This document shows positions 1 through 7,994 of a stretch of DNA of 64,000 nt, piece by piece. A program made the position numbers and the translations under genes. Where the stretch lies: positions 372,001-436,000 of the forward strand of contig NZ_JAAIYO010000001.1 in NCBI RefSeq assembly GCF_014930455.1, given 5' to 3'. The stretch's first letter is position 1. Every line of letters starts with the position of its first letter. The notes under the pieces were generated by a model. It was not told the DNA's origin. It ran no database searches and worked only from the letters and a program-made list of their open reading frames with translations. The DNA comes from Corallococcus soli. GTDB taxonomy: Bacteria; Myxococcota; Myxococcia; Myxococcales; Myxococcaceae.

Positions 1-1076
1 ACGTGTCGCTGCCGAGCGTGCGGCTGGACCGCCGCATCGACCACATCCTCGGGTACTCGGCGACGCCGGTGGTGGTGCTGACGGACAAGGAGGGCCAGGA
101 GCGGGAGGTGGTGGGCCAGCTCCAGGCGCGCAAGCAGCAGTACGGCAAGGACTCCACCGTCGACTTCGTGGGGGCGCTGGAGGACCTGGTGCCCGCGCAG
201 CAGCAGGAGAAGCAGGCGCTGCTCCAGTCCATCCACAAGAAGCTGTCGCGCATCGACCCGGAGAAGGTGGCCAAGGACACACGCGCCAGCCTGGTGCGCG
301 CGCTGCGGATGTCGGAGGCGAAGCCGTTCGTGCGCGAGGACCTGCCCGTGGGCCTGCGCCGCCAGTTCGAGCCCGCGCCCGGCCAGAAGGGCGGCGTGGT
401 CCTGGTCTACGCGAACGTGAGCCTGTCGGACGGTCAGGGCACGCGGCGCTTCGCGAAGGAGGTGCGCAACCTCCAGCTGTCGGATGGCAGCCAGGTGTCC
501 GCGGCGGGCGAGGCGCTCATCCTGGCGGACATCCTGGACATGGTGGCCAAGGAGAGCCCGCGCATCCTGGTGGCCGCGGTGCTCAGCGTGTTCTTCGCGA
601 TGTGGATGACGCTGGGCAGCCTGCGCAACGCGGTCATCTGCATGATGCCCACGCTCCTGTCCATCGCGGCGCTGGTGGGCCTGATGTCCATCCTGGGGTT
701 GCAGTTCAACTACCTGAACGTCGTGGTCATCCCGGTGCTCATCGGCACCACGGTGGACGCGGGCGTGCACCTCATCGAGCGGCTGGGGGAGCGGGGCGCG
801 GACTTCGTCGCGGTGTACGCGGAGACGGGGCGCGCCATCACGGGCGGTCTGCTCACGAGCGCCATCGGCTTCCTGGCGCTGGTGTTCGCCAAGCACCCGG
901 GCCTGAACTCCATTGGCGATCTGGCCAACCTGGGCTTCGCGGTGAACATGGTCGTCGTGCTGGTGGGCTTCCCGGCGCTGCTGCTGCTGGTGGACCGCTG
1001 GCGCAACAAGCACGGCACGACGCCCACCGCGACGGCGGGGGACGAAGCCCCGCAGCGGCCCGCGCCGGAGAGCTGA
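1..1076 (+). CDS. MMPL/RND-family transporter, C-terminal part (5' truncated by window edge)
   Basis: The reading frame is open from the left edge, so the true start lies outside the window. The visible 357 residues begin in a soluble, charged periplasmic-type segment (about residues 1-180). A bundle of about five transmembrane helices follows from residue 187 to 335. This is the second half of the two-bundle architecture of RND-superfamily 'MMPL' exporters, which are usually 750-900 residues long. Between helices there is a GTTVDAGVHLIERL segment, the position where these proteins carry membrane acidic residues for proton coupling. The last 20 residues are polar and disordered. Family membership is supported by architecture; the substrate is unknown (hydrophobic lipids or hopanoids are common for the family). 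The gene is closed by a strong terminator. Confidence 0.75.
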   Translation, partial: VSLPSVRLDRRIDHILGYSATPVVVLTDKEGQEREVVGQLQARKQQYGKDSTVDFVGALEDLVPAQQQEKQALLQSIHKKLSRIDPEKVAKDTRASLVRALRMSEAKPFVREDLPVGLRRQFEPAPGQKGGVVLVYANVSLSDGQGTRRFAKEVRNLQLSDGSQVSAAGEALILADILDMVAKESPRILVAAVLSVFFAMWMTLGSLRNAVICMMPTLLSIAALVGLMSILGLQFNYLNVVVIPVLIGTTVDAGVHLIERLGERGADFVAVYAETGRAITGGLLTSAIGFLALVFAKHPGLNSIGDLANLGFAVNMVVVLVGFPALLLLVDRWRNKHGTTPTATAGDEAPQRPAPES

Positions 1077-1100
1077 GCCCGCGCGAGACGTGATGGTGTG

Positions 1101-1132
1101 AAGAGGCCCCGGCTCCCAAGCCGGGGCCTCTT
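1101..1132 (+). terminator. Rho-independent terminator after the MMPL transporter
   Basis: A perfect 14-bp stem (1101-1114 with 1119-1132, arm AAGAGGCCCCGGCT) closes on a 4-base CCCA loop. It lies 24 bases after the transporter stop and ends in a short T run. It also argues against any start for the next gene upstream of about 1135. Confidence 0.85.
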
Positions 1133-1202
1133 TCATTGCCGGCCGGAGCGCGGGCGCGGGGCCACACGGGCGCGGGTACGTGATTTGCTAAGGCATGCCG
1201 TC

Positions 1203-1829
1203 ATGGCCATGACGCGACCGCTCGCTGTCCTCCTCTCCCTTTGCTGTGCGACCGCGATGGCGGAGGCGCCGAAGAAGCCGGCCCCCCCTCCGAAGCCCAG
1301 GGCCGCCGTGTCCTGCGCCAGCGCTCCCCTGTTCCAACGCTATGCGCGGCTGGGGTGGGTGGAGGCGCTCCCGGATGGCCGGGTGCGCCTGTCGGTGGCG
1401 CTGGATGCGCACGGCGCCGACTGCGGCACGGGGGACTGCTACTTCACGACCGTGAAGGCGCTGTTCCGCTTCTCAGGCGATGGCGGATGCCGCGTGCAGG
1501 ACGTCGACGTGTGGTCGCAGGAGGAGGTCCACTGCGAGCTGAAGGACCGGCCCCAGGAGCCACCTGGCAAGCCTCGGCAGGAGGTCTTCGTCCCCAAGGG
1601 CGCCACGAACCTGTCGGACCCAAAGCTGACGAAGCTCACCCTGCGCACGCGCAAGGGCGACCGGGCGTTCGTCATCCTCCAGGAGAACCTCTTCCTCTTC
1701 GAGGACGTGAAGCCGGGCGCGCCGCTCCACACGACGCTCCCGAGTGATGACGACGATGAGTCCGAGTGCTGCTGGGGCGCGTCCATCGCGAGCTCCCACT
1801 TCCTGCCCCTGTACGAGGACGGGAAGTAG
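1203..1829 (+). CDS. Secreted protein of unknown function
   Basis: This 208-residue protein has a clear signal peptide: residues 1-19 carry a short basic start (MAMTRP), a hydrophobic core and an AMA-EA cleavage site. A proline/lysine linker (KKPAPPPKP) follows. The mature part has seven or more cysteines, including a DCGTGDC pair and a late ECC pair inside an acidic stretch (DDDDESECC), which suggests disulphides in the periplasm or outside the cell. I do not recognise a family. The start was set at 1203 because the open frame upstream runs through the terminator hairpin and encodes low-complexity arginine-rich sequence. An ATG at 1209 is an equally good start. Confidence 0.6.
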   Translation: MAMTRPLAVLLSLCCATAMAEAPKKPAPPPKPRAAVSCASAPLFQRYARLGWVEALPDGRVRLSVALDAHGADCGTGDCYFTTVKALFRFSGDGGCRVQDVDVWSQEEVHCELKDRPQEPPGKPRQEVFVPKGATNLSDPKLTKLTLRTRKGDRAFVILQENLFLFEDVKPGAPLHTTLPSDDDDESECCWGASIASSHFLPLYEDGK

Positions 1830-1838
1830 CCCGCGTCC

Positions 1839-2420
1839 CTACGCGGCCTGCTCCGGCACGCCCGTCCACGCGGCCACGAAGTCCGCCAGGCCCCGCAGCT
1901 GCCGGTCATTGAGCGTCGCCTGCCACCGCGCGTGGCGCACCGCCCGGTACGCCTCCGGCGCATCCCAGCCGCGCGCCACCATCACCGCCAGGCCCATCAG
2001 CGGCCCCCGGCCCACGCCGTGCTCGCAGTGCGCGTACAGCACGCCGCCCGAGTCCAGCCGGGGCAGGGCCCACCGCACGCCCTGCGACAGCTGCTCCACC
2101 GACGGCGGGAAGCGGTCCGTCACCGGCAGGTGCAGCAGCTCGATGCCCAGCGCGGCGAGCGCCTGCCGGTCGTCACAGCGCTCCGCGCGCAGGTCGATGA
2201 CCGCCGTGATGCCCCGGGCCTTCAGCTCGCCGTAGCGCGCGCGGGGCACGCCGCCGCCCACGTGCAGCCACTCGTTCACGCGGGACACGTTGAGGGCGCG
2301 CTGGCCGGGCAGCTTGGTGGTCCACTCCACCCCGCGCGCCACCACCCGCAGCACCTGCTTGCGCACGAACCCGCGGACCCCCGGGACGTGATGCACCGAC
2401 CGAAGCAGCGACTCGCTCAC
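1839..2420 (-). CDS. Dual-specificity phosphatase, candidate phosphatidylinositol-phosphate phosphatase
   Basis: This 193-residue protein has the cysteine-phosphatase signature HCEHGVGRG, with catalytic Cys at about residue 132 and Arg at 138. A candidate general-acid Asp is at about 102 (PVTDR). The GTG start at 2420 is fixed by an AGGAGG Shine-Dalgarno in the 17-bp gap after the previous gene. It is the last gene of the inositol-lipid unit. Lipid-directed members of this fold, such as mitochondrial PTPMT1, remove the phosphate from phosphatidylglycerophosphate. By context I infer that this enzyme dephosphorylates phosphatidylinositol phosphate made by the CDP-alcohol phosphatidyltransferase encoded two genes upstream. 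A protein-tyrosine phosphatase role cannot be excluded. The first 45 residues may be a membrane-associated helix region rather than part of the catalytic domain. Confidence 0.8.
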   Translation of the reverse strand: MSESLLRSVHHVPGVRGFVRKQVLRVVARGVEWTTKLPGQRALNVSRVNEWLHVGGGVPRARYGELKARGITAVIDLRAERCDDRQALAALGIELLHLPVTDRFPPSVEQLSQGVRWALPRLDSGGVLYAHCEHGVGRGPLMGLAVMVARGWDAPEAYRAVRHARWQATLNDRQLRGLADFVAAWTGVPEQAA

Positions 2421-2437
2421 GGACCCTTCGCCTCCTG

Positions 2438-3433
2438 CTACTCGCCTTCCAGCGTGACTTCCATCAGGCCTTCGACCGGCGCCTTGCCCGCGCGCTCCAT
2501 CACCGCGCGGTGCAGGTACGTCACCGGCGAGCCCACCATCGGCCGCACCAACCCGCTCAACACGCCCAGCGACTCCACGGGCGCGCTGCGCTGCAACAGC
2601 GTCCGGCTGCGCAACGTCAGCGTCGGCTGACCCTCGCGGTCGGTGAACTCCGCGCGCCAAACGCTGCGCTCCTTCTCACCCGTCTGCGTCAGGGTGAACG
2701 ACTCCAGCAACTGCGCCGGGCCCTTGTCCTCCCAGAGGTACATGGGCCCGTAGTCGCCCTCCTGGCCCTCGCGCCCCAGCACCACCGCGCGCTGCGTGCC
2801 CCGGAGCGCGCGGAAGCGCACCCAGCGCTTCGCGAGCTTCGCCGGCGCCACCGTGCTGCGCGAATGGTCCACGTACCCGCCGCCCGTGAGCGACACCTCC
2901 GCCGTCTTGGGCACCTGGAGCGTCACCTTCACGGGGCTTGCGCCCACCAGCACCTCGTGGCGGTAGCGGTCCTTGCCCAGCTCGATGGTGGAGCCGTCCG
3001 GCGACCACGGCTCCGGCTTCTTCGCGTACTCCAGCACCACCCGGCCCCCGTCCAGCGGGGCCACCACGGACAGCCCGTTGTCCGTCACCTTCGCGCTGCA
3101 CGTGCCCACCTTGAGGGCGTCCGTGGCCGCGTCGTAGCTCCACTCCTTGCCGCCCACCCGGGTCTGCGGCGCCCAGGCGGGCTTGCCCGGGCGCAGCACG
3201 GTGGCGCGGCAGATGCCCGTGCGCGACCCCGGGCCGATGTTCGTCACCGACAGGTTCACCGTCACGTAGACACCGTCGTCCGTGTCCGCGACGAAGGTGA
3301 AGCTCTCGCCGTACCGGTCGCTGGAGTTGAACACCACCTCCAGCGCACCGGCCGCCGCCACCCCCGGCAGCAGCGTCAGCAGGGCCCCCAACCCCAGGGC
3401 CCTCCCGACGCGGGAGCGCGAATCACGCCGCAT
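2438..3433 (-). CDS. Secreted lipocalin-like (Svf1/AttH-like) protein, candidate lipid carrier
   Basis: This 331-residue protein has a signal peptide (about residues 1-28: arginine-rich start, hydrophobic core, AAA-G cleavage). The mature part is beta-rich. An early segment, FVADTDDGVYVTVNLSVTN, and a later GGGYVDHSRSTVAP segment recall the two-lobed lipocalin-like fold of Svf1/AttH/CrtC proteins, where a G-x-G-Y-x-D-H motif is typical. This assignment is made by eye and is tentative. Yeast Svf1 is known to bind and move ceramides. Because the neighbours look like inositol-phosphorylceramide enzymes, a lipid-carrying role is an attractive inference. Its start overlaps the end of the preceding phosphatidyltransferase gene by 11 bp, which implies translational coupling. 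Confidence 0.5.
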   Translation of the reverse strand: MRRDSRSRVGRALGLGALLTLLPGVAAAGALEVVFNSSDRYGESFTFVADTDDGVYVTVNLSVTNIGPGSRTGICRATVLRPGKPAWAPQTRVGGKEWSYDAATDALKVGTCSAKVTDNGLSVVAPLDGGRVVLEYAKKPEPWSPDGSTIELGKDRYRHEVLVGASPVKVTLQVPKTAEVSLTGGGYVDHSRSTVAPAKLAKRWVRFRALRGTQRAVVLGREGQEGDYGPMYLWEDKGPAQLLESFTLTQTGEKERSVWRAEFTDREGQPTLTLRSRTLLQRSAPVESLGVLSGLVRPMVGSPVTYLHRAVMERAGKAPVEGLMEVTLEGE

Positions 3434-4667
3434 GGGGCCGCTGCTCCAGGAGCGCGTCCGACGACGTGTCGTTGAACACGTAGTCGCGCTGCAGCGGCAG
3501 GTTCCAGGCGAAGTAGATGACGCCGCGCACCAGCCACCAGCCCAGCGTGTAGGCCAGCTGCGGGTGCAGCGTGAGCAGCGCCACGCCGCCCGCGTTGAGC
3601 AGCGCGCTCGTCGCGCTCACCAGCGTGTAGCGCGCCAACTGCGGCGCCACCGCGCCGTGGCTGCGGAAGGTGATGACCCGGTTGATGGAGTAGTTCACCA
3701 CGCCGCCCAGCACGCAGCCCATCACCGTCGCCAGCACCGGCGACAGCCCGGCCCACTCCACCATGGCCAGCACCGCGGCGAAGTCCACCGCCGTGGCGAT
3801 GGCGCCCGCCGCCGCGTTGAAGCCGAACAGCGCCACGCCGGAGCGCGGCTGCGCGGGGCGCTTGGGCGCCAGCGCCTTCACCAGCGTGCGGAAGCGCGAC
3901 ACCGCCGTGACGTTGCTCAGGATGGCGACGAAGACGAGCCCCACCACCGCCAGCCAGTGCATGGGGTGCTTCTCCGCCGGCCAGAACAGCGCCTCCAGGA
4001 TGGGCGACAGCGCCGTGCCCACGCCCAGGAACAGCACGCGCTCCAGCCGCTGCATCGCGCCGTCGCGCACGCTCACGCCCAGGCCTTCACCCTTGGCGCG
4101 CACGTACGGCACCAGCGACGAGCCCAGCAGCGCGCCCAGCGCGGGCAGGAGCACCCAGGTGTCCCGGTAGTACCAGGCCAGGCCCATCAGCATCGCGGAG
4201 TCCACGTAGCGATCCAACACGGAGTCCAGCGCCGCGCCCGCGGGGTTGGCCTCCTTGCGGGTGCGCGCCACCCGGCCGTCCATCACGTCCAGCACGCCCG
4301 CCATCAGGAACAGCCAGCCGCCCAGCGCGAAGCGGCCCGCCGCCACCGCGACGCCGGAGGACACGCCCAGCAGGCCCGACAGCATGGACAGCGCGTTGGC
4401 CGGCAGCCCCGAGCGCAGCAGCACGCGCCACAGGGGCTGGATGACCCAGAAGAAGTAGTGGCGCAGGAAGAAGCCCACCAGCACCGACTTGCCGCGCGTC
4501 AGCGTCTCCGCGTCCTGGGGGATGCCCTTGATGGCGCAGCGGATGCAGAAGAGCAGCAACCCGCCCAGGAAGTAGGCGATCGCGAAGAGCGCGGGCGCCA
4601 GCGCGGTCCAGATGCGCGCCGAGGGGGACAGGTCTCCACTCAGCAAGGCCAGGACGGTGTCATGCAC
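3423..4667 (-). CDS. CDP-alcohol phosphatidyltransferase fused to a GtrA-like membrane domain
   Basis: This 414-residue membrane protein has two domains. The first (to about residue 270) contains the full CDP-alcohol phosphotransferase signature D-x2-D-G-x2-A-R-x8-G-x3-D-x3-D, from Asp127 to Asp152 (DVMDGRVARTRKE...), with transmembrane helices around it. The second (about 285-400) has four helices and a GtrA-type pattern (VNYSINRVITFRS, then a late DYVFN). GtrA proteins are thought to move or organise lipid-linked sugars in the membrane. The first domain should join a CDP-diacylglycerol phosphatidyl group to an alcohol. Beside inositol-phosphate synthase the likely acceptor is inositol phosphate. 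The gene overlaps its upstream neighbour by 8 bp and its downstream one by 11 bp. The fusion is unusual. Confidence 0.8.
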   Translation of the reverse strand: MHDTVLALLSGDLSPSARIWTALAPALFAIAYFLGGLLLFCIRCAIKGIPQDAETLTRGKSVLVGFFLRHYFFWVIQPLWRVLLRSGLPANALSMLSGLLGVSSGVAVAAGRFALGGWLFLMAGVLDVMDGRVARTRKEANPAGAALDSVLDRYVDSAMLMGLAWYYRDTWVLLPALGALLGSSLVPYVRAKGEGLGVSVRDGAMQRLERVLFLGVGTALSPILEALFWPAEKHPMHWLAVVGLVFVAILSNVTAVSRFRTLVKALAPKRPAQPRSGVALFGFNAAAGAIATAVDFAAVLAMVEWAGLSPVLATVMGCVLGGVVNYSINRVITFRSHGAVAPQLARYTLVSATSALLNAGGVALLTLHPQLAYTLGWWLVRGVIYFAWNLPLQRDYVFNDTSSDALLEQRPHAA

Positions 4668-5565
4668 GGGTGTTTCCTCCAGACGGCAGGGACACGGACG
4701 CCGCTTCCAGCGTCCCGCTGTTCCGACGAGCGAATACGGCCCTCACGACGACGTACGCCACGACCGCGGCGACGCAGCCCGCCAGCACGTCGAGGATGTA
4801 GTGGTGCGTGAGGTAGACGGCGGAGAAGGCGACGAGCAGCGCGAACAGGCTGGTGCCCACGCGCCACGCGATGCCCTTGTACCAGAGGACCAGGACCATC
4901 ATCAGCGGGTAGGCCGCGTGCAGCGACGGCATGGCCCCGAAGACGTTGGGGTTTCGCGAGTAGAAGTTGGCGAAGTACTGGATGCCGAAGAAGGCGTCGA
5001 AGCGCGCCGTGCCCGCGGGGCTGGGCAGCGCCGCCAGGTTCGCCGGGCCGGGGCCGTACTGGAGCACGTACCAGGGCGGGGCCGCCGGGTAGACGAGGTA
5101 GATGACGACGCCAATGGCGTTCACCACCAGGAAGGCCCAGCAGAGCGCTTCGAAGCGGTGGTCGTCCTTCTTGAAGAAGAACCAGAGCGCCACGAGGAAG
5201 ACCTCGTAGAGGTAGGCCGCGTAGGCGAAGCCGCACAACAGGTCCAACGGCGTGTTGGGGTGGTGCGACCACCACTCGGGCCAGATCATCCCGTCCGGGG
5301 CGGGGAACAGCGACCGCTCCAGCTCCCACAGGTCGCCGGTGTGGATGGTGCCGCGCACGCCCAGCCACAGCCCCTGGCTGTCCAGGAGCATGCCGGTGAG
5401 CCACAGCGGGAACGCGCCCCGGAGGAACCGCCGCGGGCCGGGGCCGGCCCACGCCAGCACCACCAGCAGCAGCGCCGCCGCGACGTGTTCCCACCGGACC
5501 CGACCGGTGATGACCACCAGTGCGAAGTGGCCCGTCGCCATGAGGGTGACGAGCCACTTGAACAT
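4660..5565 (-). CDS. PAP2-superfamily membrane enzyme, candidate inositol phosphorylceramide synthase (AUR1-like)
   Basis: This 301-residue polytopic protein carries the C-terminal PAP2 catalytic motifs: GAMPSLHAAYPLM (His at about residue 216) and YLTHHYILDVLAG near residue 255. The S-L-H-A and T-H-H-Y-x-x-D forms resemble the AUR1/IPC-synthase branch more than soluble phosphatases. Enzymes of that branch transfer phosphoinositol from phosphatidylinositol to ceramide. The adjoining myo-inositol-phosphate synthase and CDP-alcohol phosphatidyltransferase support such a role; a plain lipid phosphatase is the alternative. The start at 5565 leaves 10 bases after the upstream stop; in-frame starts at 5598 and 5613 would overlap that gene, and none has a strong Shine-Dalgarno. 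The 3' end overlaps the next gene by 8 bp. Confidence 0.75.
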   Translation of the reverse strand: MFKWLVTLMATGHFALVVITGRVRWEHVAAALLLVVLAWAGPGPRRFLRGAFPLWLTGMLLDSQGLWLGVRGTIHTGDLWELERSLFPAPDGMIWPEWWSHHPNTPLDLLCGFAYAAYLYEVFLVALWFFFKKDDHRFEALCWAFLVVNAIGVVIYLVYPAAPPWYVLQYGPGPANLAALPSPAGTARFDAFFGIQYFANFYSRNPNVFGAMPSLHAAYPLMMVLVLWYKGIAWRVGTSLFALLVAFSAVYLTHHYILDVLAGCVAAVVAYVVVRAVFARRNSGTLEAASVSLPSGGNTRA

Positions 5566-5575
5566 GGCGGGGTTC

Positions 5576-6910
5576 TTAGCGGGCGAGCGGGAGGTCATCC
5601 CCGTAGTAATCAAGCCCGAGGTGGGTGATGGGCTCTTCGCCCGCGACGACGCGCAGCGTGTTCTTCAGCTTGGTCAGCTGGATGAACAGGTCATGCTCCA
5701 CCGGCAGGCCCGGGTGGGCCATGGGGCTCTTGAAGTAGAAGGACATCCACTCCTGGATGCCCCGCCACTCCAGCCGCTTGGCCAGGTCCAGGAACAGCGC
5801 GATGTCCAGGACCAGCGGCGCGGCCAGGATGGAGTCGCGGCACAGGAAGTTGATCTTGATCTGCATCGGGTAGCCCAGCCACCCGGTGATGTCGATGTTG
5901 TCCCAACCCTCCTTCGCGTCGCCGCGGGGCGGGTAGTAGTGGATCGACACCTTGTGCGAGTACTTGTTGTACAGCTCCGGGTACAGGTCCGGCTGCAGGA
6001 TGGTGTCGAGCACGCTCGACTTGGTGACCTCCTTGGCCTTGAAGGCCTGGGGATCATCCAGCACCTCGCCGTCGCGGTTGCCCAGGATGTTGGTGGAGAA
6101 CCACCCCTCCAGGCCCAGCATGCGCGCCTTGAGCGCCGGCGCGATGACGGTCTTCATCATCGTCTGGCCGCTCTTGAGGTCACGACCGGCGACCGGGATG
6201 CCCTCCAGCTTCGCCAGCTCCTGCAGCGCGGGCGTGTCCACGCTCGCGTTGGGGGTGGCGTTGGCGAACGGCACGCCTTCCTTGATGGCCGCGTAGGTGT
6301 ACAGCGCCGTGGGGTTCACGTCGGTGCTGTTGGCGTCCAGCGCCTTCTCGAAGTTCGCCAGCGTCTGGAACGCCTCCGGCAGGGGGCGGAAGGTCTCCAC
6401 GCTGCTGCACACCACCATCACGGCGCGCTTGGCGTTGAGCTCCTTCTTGAAGTCGCGGATGTCCTGGCGGATGGCCTCGATGCTCTCGCGGTGCGTCTTC
6501 GTGGCCTTGACGTGGTCGGCCGCGATGCGGCGCACGAACTCCGCGTCATGCACGCCCGGCTTGGGCTTGATGCCCTGCAGGAAGGGCTTCACCTGCTCCA
6601 TGTGCTTGTCGCTCAGCACGCCGGAGCGCTGCGCCACCTGGTAGGCGTCCTCCTTGATGATGTCCCAGGCGCCGAAGACGACGTCTTCCAGGGTGGCCAG
6701 GGGCACCAGCTCCTTGAGCTTCACCGTGCGGCCGTCGGTGCGCTTGCCCAGACGGGCCGTGCCCATCTGCGTGAGCGAGCCAATGGGGGCGCCCTTGCCC
6801 TGCCGCGCCAGCTCCACACCCGCCATCAGGGTGGTGGACACCGCGCCGAGCCCAGGGATGAGCACCGCCAGCTTGCCCTCCGGCTTCGCGACCTTGTTCT
6901 TGTTCTCCAT
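5576..6910 (-). CDS. ino1: myo-Inositol-1-phosphate synthase
   Basis: This 444-residue enzyme isomerises glucose-6-phosphate to inositol-3-phosphate with NAD. The N-terminus carries the nucleotide-binding glycine cluster LIPGLGAVSTT (about residues 16-26). The C-terminal half has the family catalytic segment with lysines (about 260-345: GRDLKSGQTMMKT, WFSTNILGNRDG, KSSVLDTIL). Length and motif order fit the family. The ATG at 6910 is preferred over one 14 codons upstream because the extra residues are non-conserved and a purine-rich GAAGGAATCAGGA sits just before it. It is the first gene of the five-gene inositol-lipid unit, and its product is the proposed head-group precursor for the enzymes that follow. 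Confidence 0.92.
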   Translation of the reverse strand: MENKNKVAKPEGKLAVLIPGLGAVSTTLMAGVELARQGKGAPIGSLTQMGTARLGKRTDGRTVKLKELVPLATLEDVVFGAWDIIKEDAYQVAQRSGVLSDKHMEQVKPFLQGIKPKPGVHDAEFVRRIAADHVKATKTHRESIEAIRQDIRDFKKELNAKRAVMVVCSSVETFRPLPEAFQTLANFEKALDANSTDVNPTALYTYAAIKEGVPFANATPNASVDTPALQELAKLEGIPVAGRDLKSGQTMMKTVIAPALKARMLGLEGWFSTNILGNRDGEVLDDPQAFKAKEVTKSSVLDTILQPDLYPELYNKYSHKVSIHYYPPRGDAKEGWDNIDITGWLGYPMQIKINFLCRDSILAAPLVLDIALFLDLAKRLEWRGIQEWMSFYFKSPMAHPGLPVEHDLFIQLTKLKNTLRVVAGEEPITHLGLDYYGDDLPLAR

Positions 6911-7319
6911 CGTCCTGATTCCTTCAAAAGGCGGGAAATCGCTCCGCCCCAATGAGCGTCTCCGAGTTCACTCCATCCGGCGCCGGCACACCGCCGGACG
7001 GAAGGTGGAAAATCTCGAAAGCGGATGGTTGATACTCTAAACCGTTCGTCACTTCAACGTGATGTGACGGTGGATCGGGCTCGTATCACGGCGGCGCCCG
7101 GGTGCATGACCCGGGCCGGCCTGCCTCCACAAGCCACAACGAACGGCGCTGTCAGAGAAACAGCAACTGCGGGGCAAATGCCGCGCCCACCGCGGCACGC
7201 TTCCTCTGTACGGAAGTGCCGGGTGGGCGGATGTGCCACGGGTCTGGAACTGTCCTGACTTCACTCACTCCCTGACACGGATGTCGGGATTTTGAGAAGT
7301 CGGGAAGGACCGGCCGGCG
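6911..7319. other. 409-bp intergenic region holding the presumed promoter of the inositol-lipid unit
   Basis: I see no convincing coding sequence here. The region separates the ino1 start from the 3' end of the PNPOx-like gene, so it should carry the ino1 promoter. It includes an AT-rich patch (about 7001-7040, with GATACTCTAAA on the plus strand) and three inverted repeats: 6976-6982/6992-6998 (TCCGGCG/CGCCGGA), 7047-7052/7064-7069 (CGTCAC/GTGACG) and 7097-7103/7109-7115 (CCCGGGT/ACCCGGG). Base composition is visibly less GC-rich than the neighbouring genes. Confidence 0.5.
7097..7115. repeat. Short perfect inverted repeat, operator-like
   Basis: CCCGGGT and ACCCGGG flank a 5-base GCATG spacer, forming a 19-bp interrupted palindrome about 190 bp upstream of ino1. 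It could bind a dimeric regulator or be a small hairpin. There is no T run, so a terminator is unlikely. The call rests on symmetry only. Confidence 0.35.
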
Positions 7320-7844
7320 CTAGTTGCGGCGGACGGGGGCGCCGCGGTCCAGCTTCTGGTTGTCGCCCGGGTGATACTTCTCGCCGGTGAGGACGGCCTT
7401 CACGAAGCCGACGAGCTGGACCATGCGGCTGTTGGGCGTGTCCCAGTACTCGGCCTTCTCCACGCTGACGCGCAGCAGGGCGAGGTTTGGATCATCCAGC
7501 CCCTGGGGGAACCAGGCCTTGAGGGCGGGGTTCCACAGCTCCTTCGCCTTGGCCTTGTCGCGGATCAGGTGGCAGCGGCCGCTGACGGACACGTACCGGT
7601 CCTTGCTGGGGTCGGCATAGGCGAGGCTGACGTGGTGGTCCTTCTCCACCTCGTCCACCTTGTGGGTGTGGTCGTTGGTGAAGAACCACAGCTCGCCGTC
7701 GAAGTCCTTGTCGTAGGTCCACATGGGACGGCTGCGAAGGCTGCCGTCGGTGTCCACGGTCGTCATCATGGCGACCTTGATGCCGTGGATGAGCTTGCCC
7801 AGGTGCGCCACCACGTCCTGCGGATCCTTCTGTGTCGTTGTCAT
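7320..7844 (-). CDS. Pyridoxamine 5'-phosphate oxidase-like (general stress protein 26 type) flavoprotein
   Basis: This 174-residue single-domain protein is of the split-barrel FMN-binding PNPOx-like fold. Typical elements are seen in order: MTTVDTDGSLRSRPM (first strands and phosphate-binding region), GELWFFTN, KDRYVSVSGRC and a C-terminal VEYWD-type segment (AEYWDTP). The length fits the stress-protein-26 subgroup, whose members bind FMN or related cofactors and have ill-defined redox roles; they are not true vitamin B6 oxidases. A GGGAGG Shine-Dalgarno lies about 6 bases before the ATG. The gene appears monocistronic. Confidence 0.85.
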   Translation of the reverse strand: MTTTQKDPQDVVAHLGKLIHGIKVAMMTTVDTDGSLRSRPMWTYDKDFDGELWFFTNDHTHKVDEVEKDHHVSLAYADPSKDRYVSVSGRCHLIRDKAKAKELWNPALKAWFPQGLDDPNLALLRVSVEKAEYWDTPNSRMVQLVGFVKAVLTGEKYHPGDNQKLDRGAPVRRN

Positions 7845-7994
7845 GCTCGCCTCCCTGGGGGCTCAAGGTAGGCAGCGGACAGGGGGCGGACACCGGCGCG
7901 GCGGCTGCCCGGCGCCAGGGCAGGCGGGCGTGTGATAGGGGGCGTGCGACGTCACCTTCCCTTCCGGGCGGGTGTGACGCCCGGGAGCGACACG

